DNA of 8,090 nt from UBA2773 sp964643985 (GTDB lineage Bacteria; Patescibacteriota; Minisyncoccia; Moranbacterales; DUUL01): assembly GCA_964643985.1 (NCBI GenBank), contig CAZXUS010000033.1, forward strand, positions 1 through 8,090. Reading direction: 5' to 3'. Position numbers and translations under genes: made by a program. The notes below the pieces were generated by a model, which ran no database searches, had not been told where the DNA came from, and worked only from the letters and a program-made list of their open reading frames with translations. Numbering within the stretch: position 1 is the first letter of the stretch; every line of letters starts with the position of its first letter. Positions 1 to 6,200 of the stretch are shown here, one piece after another.

Positions 1-35
1 AATTTTTAAATAATTTATCTCAAAATTGATAAATT

Positions 36-48
36 TCGTAACCCGTCT
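36..48. repeat. Intergenic 13-mer, copy 2 (downstream of pilC)
   Basis: TCGTAACCCGTCT on the plus strand is identical to 5351-5363. This copy overlaps the left arm of the hairpin at 45-71. A related nine-base match, AAACAGTCC, is shared by 87-95 here and 7012-7020 in the promoter spacer, again intergenic in both places. Confidence 0.5.
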
Positions 49-71
49 CGCTAAGGTTTACCGAGGCAGAC
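45..71. repeat. Imperfect hairpin downstream of pilC
   Basis: CTCG (47-50) pairs with CGAG (62-65), and inside it TAA (52-54) pairs with TTA (58-60) across one mismatch. GT (45-46) and AC (70-71) extend the stem beyond a four-base bulge. It starts 28 bases after the pilC stop in the transcript and is not followed by a U-run. It could mark the 3' end of the pil transcript, but not as a textbook terminator. The rest of 1-99 is plain AT-rich spacer with no gene visible. Confidence 0.3.
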
Positions 72-99
72 AAAACTATGATTGGAAACAGTCCCTTAA

Positions 100-1311
100 T
101 TAAACTAAATTCATCAAAGAATAAATTGGTTTGATTATAGCAATTGCGAAAAAGGCTACTGCCACACCAATCACCACCATTAAAATTGGCTCAATTATTG
201 AAGATAGATTTTGGGTAATTTGGTTGACTTCTTCTTCGTAAAAATCAGCTAACTTTTCTAAAATATCAGGAGTTTTACCCGTGTCTTCTCCGACTTTTAA
301 CATTTTTACGATTAAAAAAGGAAAGGGAGTCTCATTTTTGCTAAAAATTTCTGATAAGGCCTTTCCTTTCTGAACTTCTTCAGAGGCTTTCAGGGTGCTA
401 TTTTTGAAATAATGATTACCCAAAGTATCAGACGTAATTTTCAAAGCTTCCACCAACGACACGCCACTCTTTAAAAGCGAACTTAAAATTCTTGCAAATC
501 TAGCACTATTCAATTTAACTACTAATGTTTTTATAATTGGTGTTTTAAGAAAAATTTTATGAAAAATTATTTTCCCCGGTTCACTTCTATAAAAAAATAT
601 TGTTCCTCCCACAAAAGCAAAGATAACCCCAAAAGTAATTAGAATATTGCTAGCCATAAAATTACTAACAGCTATTAAGACCTTAGTTATAAATGGTAGT
701 TCTGCTCCAAATTCCGCAAAGACACTGGTTATTTTGGGGATTACAAATATCATCATTAAAATCGAAATAACAATCATAACGATAATTATAATCGCCGGAT
801 ATATTAAAGCTCCCCTAATCTTAGAAATTAACTTATGATCTTTTTCTAATTGCAAAGACAAAATATTTAATATTTCCTCAAGCGAACCTCCGGTCTCTCC
901 TACCTTAATCATAGAAGTAAAAACTTTATTAAAAGCTTGTGGATGCTTAAGCATTGCATCGGCTAAAGATATTCCTTTCTTAACATCCTCGCCTAGAGTC
1001 AAAATAACCTTTTTAAAACTTTTATTTTCTTCTTGTTCCCCTAAAATATCCAAAGCCCTGGACATCGAAAGACCAGAGGCAATCATCACTCCTAGATGCC
1101 GACAAAAAATCATTTTTCCTTTAAGCGGAATCGACCCAGCACCCAAAAGAAACTTTTTTTTAATAGGTCTTTTTTTTATTTCATCAATATATACCGGCCA
1201 AAAACCATCAGCTTTAATTTTTTCGGCCGCTTCTGTCCCAGACCCAGCCTGAATTGTGCCTTTTTTCTCTTTTCCCTTTTTGTCTTTAGCTAAATACTCA
1301 AACTTTGACAT
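100..1311 (-). CDS. pilC: Type IV pilus inner-membrane platform protein PilC (GspF family)
   Basis: The polytopic platform protein on which PilB acts to extrude pilins. It is 403 residues, normal for PilC. The N-terminus (MSKFEYLAKDKKGKEKKGTI, then AAEKIKADGFWPVYI at about 28-42) is the usual cytoplasmic lead. It has two GspF repeats. The first, about 65-190, has FCRHLGVMIASGLSMSRAL and KVGETGGSLEEIL. The second, about 268-395, has FARILSSLLKSGVSLVEAL and KVGEDTGKTPDILEKL. Membrane segments are about 168-191 (ALIYPAIIIIVMIVISILMM), 219-240 (ILITFGVIFAFVGGTIFF) and 373-397 (IEPILMVVIGVAVAFFAIAII), the standard three. The start ATG at 1311 is 9 bases after the pilB stop. Prepilin or prepilin-peptidase genes would be expected beyond the left edge but are not seen. 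Confidence 0.96.
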   Translation of the reverse strand: MSKFEYLAKDKKGKEKKGTIQAGSGTEAAEKIKADGFWPVYIDEIKKRPIKKKFLLGAGSIPLKGKMIFCRHLGVMIASGLSMSRALDILGEQEENKSFKKVILTLGEDVKKGISLADAMLKHPQAFNKVFTSMIKVGETGGSLEEILNILSLQLEKDHKLISKIRGALIYPAIIIIVMIVISILMMIFVIPKITSVFAEFGAELPFITKVLIAVSNFMASNILITFGVIFAFVGGTIFFYRSEPGKIIFHKIFLKTPIIKTLVVKLNSARFARILSSLLKSGVSLVEALKITSDTLGNHYFKNSTLKASEEVQKGKALSEIFSKNETPFPFLIVKMLKVGEDTGKTPDILEKLADFYEEEVNQITQNLSSIIEPILMVVIGVAVAFFAIAIIKPIYSLMNLV

Positions 1312-1320
1312 ATTTAAATA

Positions 1321-3063
1321 TTATTCTTTAGTGACTCTTAAAATTTCCTCTAGACTGATTTCTCCCTTTACCGCCTTTATGAAACCATCCATAATCATCG
1401 TATTCATCCCTTCTTCAATCGCTTTTTTTTCGATATCTGTTGCTATAGCGTTTTGACTAATCATTTTCTTTATAGGTTCAGTCACTTCTAGCACTTCATA
1501 AATTCCCATTCGCCCTTTATATCCCTCATTATTACAAGCTTTACAACCAGCACCTTTGTAAAATTTTAAATCTTCAATTGACTTTATAGACCCAAGCTCT
1601 TTAGGAAGATTTTTTTTGTTTTTTTCCAATGCTTCCAAAATTGATTCAAAATTTATTTTTTTACTTAACTCTTCGATTTCCCTTGGTTCTAATTTATATT
1701 CCTCTCGACATTCTGGACAAACTTTTCGAACTAATCTTTGTGCTACAATCGTATTAACAGTTGAAGCAATCAAAAAAGCTTCGGCATCCATATCAACCAT
1801 TCTAGAAATAGCGGCGGCGGCTGAATTAGTATGCAAAGTAGATAGTACTAAATGACCAGTCATGGCGGCATTTAAAGATATCTTCATAGTTTCATTGTCT
1901 CTAATCTCACCTACCATTATTATGTCTGGATCTTGACGCAATAAAGATCTTAAACCAGCGGCGAAAGTCATCCCGACCTTTGACTTAACTTGAGTTTGAT
2001 TAACTCTGGACATTTGATATTCGATTGGATCTTCGATAGTCGAAACATTCACTTCGGGCGTGTTAAGCATTCCTAAAATCGTATACAAAGTTGTCGTTTT
2101 ACCACTTCCGGTTGGTCCTGTGACGAGAAAAATTCCATTCGGTTGTTCAATAGCCCTTTGAACTCTCGCTAATGATTCATCGATAAGACCAATCTTTTCC
2201 AAAGTTAAACCCTTGGAAGAATCGTCCAAAACTCTCATTACTATTTTTTCTCCAGCAAAAACTGGGATAATCGAAACTCGAAAAGAAATTCGCTTATCAT
2301 CAACTTCTATTTTGAACCTTCCATCTTGAGGAATTCTATGTTCGTCTAATTTTAAATTTGATAAAACCTTAATTCTAGCCACGATGCCAAACATTACTTG
2401 TTTTGGTAAGGTCATTGCATCATGTAAAACACCATCTACCCGATAACGCGCTCGAACTTCTTTTTCATCTGGTTCAATATGAATATCAGAGGCTGATTCT
2501 AAAATAGCATGTTCCAAAAGAGTATCGACAATTTTTATAATCGGTAAATCTTCGGCTATTTTTTTAAGTTCATTTTGATCAGTTTCTTCGTTAACTTCAC
2601 TATTTATTATTTCTCCGAACTCAGCTTGTAAACTTTTTTTATATTGCTTAAGAGATTCTTTAATACTTTCCTCGGTAGTTAAACAAGGAATTATATTAAA
2701 CCCTGTTTTCTTTTTGAGATAATCTATAATTTGAATATTTCCTGGATCCAACATTGCGACTCTCAATTTATCACCATCCTTTTTAAACACAATGACGTTA
2801 TTTTTTTTCGCTATTGATTCAGAAATAATTTGAAGCACTTTTTTGGGAATTTCTTTTTTCTCTAAATCCACGAAAGGAATACCTAAAATATAAGCGTGCA
2901 TTCGCTTGAGATTCATTTCAGAAATTAACTCTTTTTTTATTAATAAATCACCCAGATAAACTTTGCTTTTTTCAGCCTCTGCAAAAACAGTTTCCAATTT
3001 TTTATTATCAATAAAATCAGAATCCTCTAGAAAACTTTTTAATTGATTTGATTCAACGTGCAT
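1321..3063 (-). CDS. pilB: Type IV pilus assembly ATPase PilB (GspE family)
   Basis: A hexameric cytoplasmic ATPase that powers pilin polymerisation by acting on the platform protein PilC. It is 580 residues, full family length. The N-terminal MshEN-type domain covers about 1-150 (YLGDLLIKKELIS, ILGIPFVDLEKK, VAMLDPGNIQIIDYL), the class that can bind c-di-GMP in some homologues. The core follows with SDIHIEP (192-198), Walker A GPTGSGKTTT (316-325, Lys322), Asp box TIEDPIEY (342-349), Walker B DIIMVGEIRD (380-389, Glu386) and His box TGHLVLSTLHTN (402-413). Cysteines 449/452 (CPEC) and 507/510 (CKAC) form the zinc site of the assembly ATPases, which the retraction ATPase PilT lacks. The spacing and absence of a secretin gene nearby favour a pilus over type II secretion. 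It starts 9 bases after the receiver gene and ends 9 bases before pilC, consistent with co-transcription. No Shine-Dalgarno site is visible. Confidence 0.96.
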   Translation of the reverse strand: MHVESNQLKSFLEDSDFIDNKKLETVFAEAEKSKVYLGDLLIKKELISEMNLKRMHAYILGIPFVDLEKKEIPKKVLQIISESIAKKNNVIVFKKDGDKLRVAMLDPGNIQIIDYLKKKTGFNIIPCLTTEESIKESLKQYKKSLQAEFGEIINSEVNEETDQNELKKIAEDLPIIKIVDTLLEHAILESASDIHIEPDEKEVRARYRVDGVLHDAMTLPKQVMFGIVARIKVLSNLKLDEHRIPQDGRFKIEVDDKRISFRVSIIPVFAGEKIVMRVLDDSSKGLTLEKIGLIDESLARVQRAIEQPNGIFLVTGPTGSGKTTTLYTILGMLNTPEVNVSTIEDPIEYQMSRVNQTQVKSKVGMTFAAGLRSLLRQDPDIIMVGEIRDNETMKISLNAAMTGHLVLSTLHTNSAAAAISRMVDMDAEAFLIASTVNTIVAQRLVRKVCPECREEYKLEPREIEELSKKINFESILEALEKNKKNLPKELGSIKSIEDLKFYKGAGCKACNNEGYKGRMGIYEVLEVTEPIKKMISQNAIATDIEKKAIEEGMNTMIMDGFIKAVKGEISLEEILRVTKE

Positions 3064-3072
3064 TTTTTTAAA

Positions 3073-3438
3073 TTATTCAATAATTTCTTTGATTCTATCA
3101 ACAATTTCATTCAAAGTATATTCTGATTTAACTAAATAATTTCTTGCTCCAAGATCGAGCGCTTTCTGAACATTGCTTGAACCACTTAAATTAGTCAGCA
3201 GAACTACTGGAACATTTTTTTTCATTTCGTTTAGTTCCTCTAAAACTTCTAATCCATTTTTTTTGGGTAAAATAATATCCAAAAGAATTAAATCATATTT
3301 ATTCTTCTTTAATAAATCCGAAGCGATTTCTCCATCAACAGCAGTTTTAACTTCAAATTTATTAGCCTCAAGTGCCTCTTTCAAGGTGTCCCTCAAAACT
3401 TTTTCATCTTCGACAAAAAGTATTTTATTTTTTTTCAT
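3073..3438 (-). CDS. Stand-alone receiver-domain response regulator
   Basis: A 121-residue CheY-like receiver with nothing after it. The acidic pocket Glu10-Asp11 (FVEDE), phospho-acceptor Asp54 (LILLDIILPKKNG), switch Thr82 (VVLLTN) and Lys104 (YLVKSEY) are all present and spaced as in the family, so it should be phosphorylatable. There is no DNA-binding, cyclase or other output domain, so it must act by binding a protein or as a phosphate relay. It lies 65 bases after the kinase gene and 9 bases before pilB. The likely donor is therefore that kinase, and the pilus ATPase or its partners are a possible target, as with the PilG/PilH receivers of Pseudomonas. This last point is inference. There is no Shine-Dalgarno site before ATG 3438. 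Confidence 0.95.
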   Translation of the reverse strand: MKKNKILFVEDEKVLRDTLKEALEANKFEVKTAVDGEIASDLLKKNKYDLILLDIILPKKNGLEVLEELNEMKKNVPVVLLTNLSGSSNVQKALDLGARNYLVKSEYTLNEIVDRIKEIIE

Positions 3439-3485
3439 TTTTATTACAAATATTTTTTAAAAAAATAATTAAAATTATATTCAAG

Positions 3486-3505
3486 AACCGTCTTTAATCA
3501 CGGTT
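3486..3505 (-). repeat. Inverted repeat at the histidine kinase stop codon
   Basis: In the minus-strand transcript, AACCGT (3505-3500) and ACGGTT (3491-3486) form a perfect six-base-pair stem with an eight-base loop. The first arm overlaps the kinase stop codon at 3506-3504. What follows is AU-rich but is not a clean U-run. It could be a partial terminator or processing site that separates kinase from receiver expression, inside the 65-base gap between the two genes. Confidence 0.4.
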
Positions 3506-4436
3506 AGTAAAAAGCTGGCAAACTCATGTAAAACGTGCTTCCTTTTTTCTTTCTTGATTCAAACCAAATTCTTCCATCCAATTCTTTTAAAATAGTTTTT
3601 GATATATACAAACCAACTCCTGTTCCATCGACCGCTATTTTTTCAGCCGCCATCGCTCGATAAAATTTATCAAAAACAAAAGGCTGAGCCTTTTTTTCAA
3701 TTCCACAACCACTATCTTTGACTCTAATAATTAAATTATATTTTTTATTATAAATTTCAATCTCAACTTCACTTTTTTCAGAGCTATATTTCAAAGCATT
3801 TTCAATAACATTGTTAATGACAATTTTTATTTTTTTCTGATCAGTTTTGACATAGCTCATTTCACTATTATCAATAAAATTAAATTTTATTTTTTTCGAA
3901 TTAGCAAAAATAGTCAATTCTGCTAGTATTTCTTTGATTGTTTTTTTTATATCAATTTTTTGAAAAACTAATTCCTTTTTACTCTGATCCAGTCTTGATA
4001 AATAAACAAAATCATTAACCAAGCTAACTATATTATTAGTTGAATCTGCTAATCTATTCGTATAAATTTTTTGTTTTGATGTTGTCTTCTCTTCATTTAA
4101 AAGCTCTAAATTCCATTTGATATTTGTGATTGGACTTCTAATCTGATGAGAAATTAAATCGATAAATTCTTCTTTCAATCGATAATTAACAATAACTTTT
4201 CGAGAAGATTCCGCAATTATGTTACCGATAATTAAAATTACAGCCGATTCCAAAGCCACAAAAATAACAGCCGTTCTTGGATCATCAACAAAATTCAAGG
4301 CTAAATAATAAGTAAATATCATCCCGGTAATATTGATAAAAGCCATTGTCAAAATCAAGAAATCCGGTAATTGCCAAAACGGAACTCCGTATTGAATAGA
4401 ATCCTCTTTTATCTTTTGTATCATTGTTTTTTTCAT
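3504..4436 (-). CDS. Membrane sensor histidine kinase
   Basis: A 310-residue kinase that autophosphorylates on a His and should pass the phosphate to a receiver, most plausibly the next gene. Two membrane segments lie at about 25-48 (FLILTMAFINITGMIFTYY) and 56-75 (AVIFVALESAVILIIGNII). Only a few residues separate them, so there is no periplasmic sensor domain. There is also no HAMP or PAS domain: the dimerisation domain follows at once, with phospho-acceptor His97 in SHQIRSP. The ATPase domain shows the N box NNVIENALKYS (208-218, Asn209/Asn213), G1 DSGCGIE (241-247), F box FVFDKFYRA (253-261) and G2 GTGVGLYISK (271-280). All catalytic elements are intact. Input is probably membrane state or a partner protein, possibly the upstream two-TM protein. 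ATG 4436 gives MKKTMIQ; a second ATG at 4424 is possible, and neither has a Shine-Dalgarno site. The hybrid-free architecture is common in Patescibacteria. Confidence 0.95.
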   Translation of the reverse strand: MKKTMIQKIKEDSIQYGVPFWQLPDFLILTMAFINITGMIFTYYLALNFVDDPRTAVIFVALESAVILIIGNIIAESSRKVIVNYRLKEEFIDLISHQIRSPITNIKWNLELLNEEKTTSKQKIYTNRLADSTNNIVSLVNDFVYLSRLDQSKKELVFQKIDIKKTIKEILAELTIFANSKKIKFNFIDNSEMSYVKTDQKKIKIVINNVIENALKYSSEKSEVEIEIYNKKYNLIIRVKDSGCGIEKKAQPFVFDKFYRAMAAEKIAVDGTGVGLYISKTILKELDGRIWFESRKKKGSTFYMSLPAFY

Positions 4437-4468
4437 TTTTGTTTTTGCTACAACTAATATTTATTTTT

Positions 4469-5326
4469 TTATTTTATTTTTTCTAAATAATCTTTCAAAA
4501 AAACTTTCAAATCAGGTCGATCAACGGCATAAGCTAAAATAGCTTTCAAATAATTCAGCGGATCTCCAGTTGTCATCCATTCCCCATTCTTTACTTTTTT
4601 AGCATAAAATTCTCCACCGTCTTGAATATATTGCTTAATAGCGTCTACAATCCAAAGTTCGTCTCCTTTACCAAGCTTTGTATTTTTTAAAACATCTACA
4701 ATATCTTGATTTAAAATCATCCGACCAAAATCTGCTAAATTTGAAGGAGCAGTTTCAACTGATGGTTTCTCTACGATATTTTTTATTCTCATCGTACCTT
4801 CTTCCAAGCCAACTATTCCATAACGATCCACTTGATTTTTTGGAACCTCTTGAACGCCGATCATATGATGACCAGTCTCATAATAGTCATCGACCATCTG
4901 TTTGGTAAATGAAGTTTTTGATTTCACTAAATCATCACCCCAAACAAAAACAAAAGGTTCATTTTTCACCAAACTAGCTGCCGATAAAACAGGGGTTCCA
5001 TTTCCATAGGGACCTTTTTGTCTAACATAGATAAAATTCGCCATTTCTGATATTTTAACTATCTCCTTAAATTTTTCATCTTTCCCGCTCTTTTTAAGAT
5101 CATGTTCAAGCGCCCAGCTATGATCGAAATGATCTTCAAGCGGTTTTTTATCCCATTTTGTCACCAAAATAATATCTTCTATTCCCGCCTCCACTAGCTC
5201 CTCTACAACTAACTGAATAATTGGTTTATCAACAATTGGAAGCATTTCTTTTGGCATTGATTTAGTGGCTGGCAACAATCTCGTTCCCGATCCGGCCACC
5301 GCTACAATCGCTTTTCTAATTTTCAT
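4469..5326 (-). CDS. galU: UTP-glucose-1-phosphate uridylyltransferase (GalU type)
   Basis: Forms UDP-glucose from UTP and glucose-1-phosphate in the cytoplasm, feeding polysaccharide and glycoconjugate synthesis. It is 285 residues from ATG 5326, close to the usual GalU length. Motifs: AGSGTRLLPATKSMPKEMLPIVDKP (11-35; GalU usually has AGLGTRFLPATKAIPKEMLPIVDKP), EELVEAGIEDIILVT (42-56), RQKGPYGNGTPVLSA (102-116), WGDDL with Asp131-132, DRYGIVG (167-173) and VEKP (185-188). The typical GLGHAV after RQK is replaced by GNGTPV. An in-frame GTG lies immediately upstream (5329-5327). I prefer the ATG because it gives the usual short N-terminus MKIRKAI; neither has a Shine-Dalgarno site. It lies 66 bases after rmlA and 32 bases before the histidine kinase. 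Nucleotidyltransferase of the GalU group is certain; sugar and nucleotide specificity is very probable. Confidence 0.93.
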   Translation of the reverse strand: MKIRKAIVAVAGSGTRLLPATKSMPKEMLPIVDKPIIQLVVEELVEAGIEDIILVTKWDKKPLEDHFDHSWALEHDLKKSGKDEKFKEIVKISEMANFIYVRQKGPYGNGTPVLSAASLVKNEPFVFVWGDDLVKSKTSFTKQMVDDYYETGHHMIGVQEVPKNQVDRYGIVGLEEGTMRIKNIVEKPSVETAPSNLADFGRMILNQDIVDVLKNTKLGKGDELWIVDAIKQYIQDGGEFYAKKVKNGEWMTTGDPLNYLKAILAYAVDRPDLKVFLKDYLEKIK

Positions 5327-5344
5327 CACTTAATTTATTTACTG

Positions 5345-5373
5345 ATTATCTCGTAACCCGTCTAGAATCTCAC
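5345..5373 (-). promoter_or_regulatory. Possible internal promoter for galU and downstream genes
   Basis: On the minus strand, GTGAGA (5373-5368, 4 of 6 to the -35 consensus) and GATAAT (5350-5345, 5 of 6 to the -10 consensus) are exactly 17 bases apart. The start site would be about 12 to 15 bases before the galU start codon, giving a very short leader. The 17-base spacer contains the 13-mer that is repeated after pilC, and the -35 overlaps the rmlA-end hairpin. This is an inference from pattern and spacing only. Confidence 0.35.
5351..5363. repeat. Intergenic 13-mer, copy 1 (rmlA-galU spacer)
   Basis: TCGTAACCCGTCT on the plus strand is identical to 36-48 after pilC. It is GC-richer than the spacer around it, and both copies are intergenic and in the same orientation relative to the genes. 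The similarity may extend a few bases to the left (TGATTATC here, TGATAAATT there). Confidence 0.5.
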
Positions 5374-5396
5374 CACATATTAGGACAAGTTCTTAG
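5362..5396 (-). repeat. Imperfect hairpin overlapping the rmlA stop codon
   Basis: In the minus-strand transcript, CTA(A)GAACTTGTC (5396-5384) can pair with GGTGAG(A)TTCTAG (5374-5362). The stem has two single-base bulges and three G-U pairs around a nine-base loop. The 5' arm includes the rmlA stop codon. No U-run follows, so it is not a standard intrinsic terminator. It may act as a 3'-end stabiliser or be fortuitous. Confidence 0.35.
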
Positions 5397-6190
5397 GTCA
5401 ATTTCTTCTTAGCAATATTTTTTAATTTTTCATTAAATTCAGCAATTGCCGTCTCAGTTTTAATATCAAAATTTTTATAAATTCCTTTTTCTTTTACAAT
5501 TATTCCCGCTTCCAATAAAGAATCAAAAGTTCCAGCGTCTAACCAAGCTCCTTTTATTTTCTCAACTCTAAGCTCGCCTAATTCTAAATATTTTTTATTG
5601 ATATCAGTAATTTCAATTTCCCCCCTGTTTGAAGCTTTCAAGTTTTTAGCAATTTCTACTACTCGAGAATCATAAATATAAGCACCCGTCACACTATAAT
5701 TACTTTTAGGATTTTGAGGTTTCTCTTCGATACTTATAACCCGGCCTTCTTCGTCAAATTCAGCCACTCCAAATCTCTCTGGGTCTGAGACTTCTTTAAC
5801 GAAAATCTGACCACCTGTCTCAAAACTCTTGATAGAATCGCTAAGATTATCTTCAAAAATATTGTCTCCTAAAATCATTGCCACATTATCATTATCAATA
5901 AATTCTTCTCCTAAAATAAAAGCATCTGCCAAACCTCTTGGAACAGTCTGAACCATAAATTCCAAATGAACATCTAATTTCTCAAAAACTGAACCCAATA
6001 AATTCAAAAATTGTCCTGAATGTTCAGGGGATACTATTATTAAAATTTCTTTTATCCCCGCTCTCACCAAAGTATTAATCGGATAAAAAATCATTTGTCG
6101 ATCATAGACTGGCAATAACTGTTTGCTAGTCGTCACAGTCAAAGGAAATAAACGAGTGGCTGTTCCCCCCGCCAAAATTATTCCTTTCAT
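5393..6190 (-). CDS. rmlA: RmlA-type glucose-1-phosphate thymidylyltransferase
   Basis: Likely makes dTDP-glucose from dTTP and glucose-1-phosphate, the first step to dTDP-rhamnose and related sugars for surface polysaccharide; cytoplasmic. Numbered from ATG 6190 (265 residues): the nucleotide-binding loop GGTATRLFPLT (8-18), then SKQLLPVYDRQMIFYP (22-37), LGDNIFED with the metal-site Asp at 109, FGVAEFDEEGRVISIEEKP (140-158), TGAYIYD (168-174), RGEIEITDIN (189-198) and WLDAGT with Asp219. The loop has Ala where GGxGTR is usual. The frame extends to an ATG at 6268, but those 26 extra residues overlap the upstream gene by 68 bases and fall before the usual family start MKGIILAGG. An intermediate ATG at 6211 (11-base overlap) is a real alternative. 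No Shine-Dalgarno site distinguishes them. It is shorter than classic RmlA (about 290 residues), lacking part of the C-terminal helices. A thymidylyltransferase is most likely, but related enzymes of other nucleotide specificity share these motifs. Confidence 0.88.
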   Translation of the reverse strand: MKGIILAGGTATRLFPLTVTTSKQLLPVYDRQMIFYPINTLVRAGIKEILIIVSPEHSGQFLNLLGSVFEKLDVHLEFMVQTVPRGLADAFILGEEFIDNDNVAMILGDNIFEDNLSDSIKSFETGGQIFVKEVSDPERFGVAEFDEEGRVISIEEKPQNPKSNYSVTGAYIYDSRVVEIAKNLKASNRGEIEITDINKKYLELGELRVEKIKGAWLDAGTFDSLLEAGIIVKEKGIYKNFDIKTETAIAEFNEKLKNIAKKKLT

Positions 6191-6200
6191 AATTTTTTTA

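Noticed and set aside
647..1456. Plus-strand open frames opposite pilC and pilB (647-838, 1096-1293, 1256-1456)
   Set aside because: They are antisense to strongly conserved genes, have low-complexity Ile/Phe/Ser-rich translations and match no family.
1616..1855. Plus-strand open frame opposite pilB
   Set aside because: It is the shadow of the PilB C-terminal coding region, with no independent coding signal.
1321..3063. PilT retraction ATPase or type II secretion GspE
   Set aside because: The MshEN-type N-terminal domain and the two CxxC pairs mark an assembly ATPase rather than PilT. No type II secretion partners are visible, so PilB is the better call.
3173..3460. Plus-strand open frame opposite the receiver gene
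   Set aside because: The Phe/Ser/Leu-rich antisense translation mirrors an AT-rich receiver gene whose active-site residues are all intact.
3439..3503. Promoter for the receiver gene in the kinase-receiver gap
   Set aside because: A TATAAT hexamer is present on the minus strand near 3480, but no convincing -35 lies at proper spacing and the gap is nearly all A/T, where such hexamers arise by chance.
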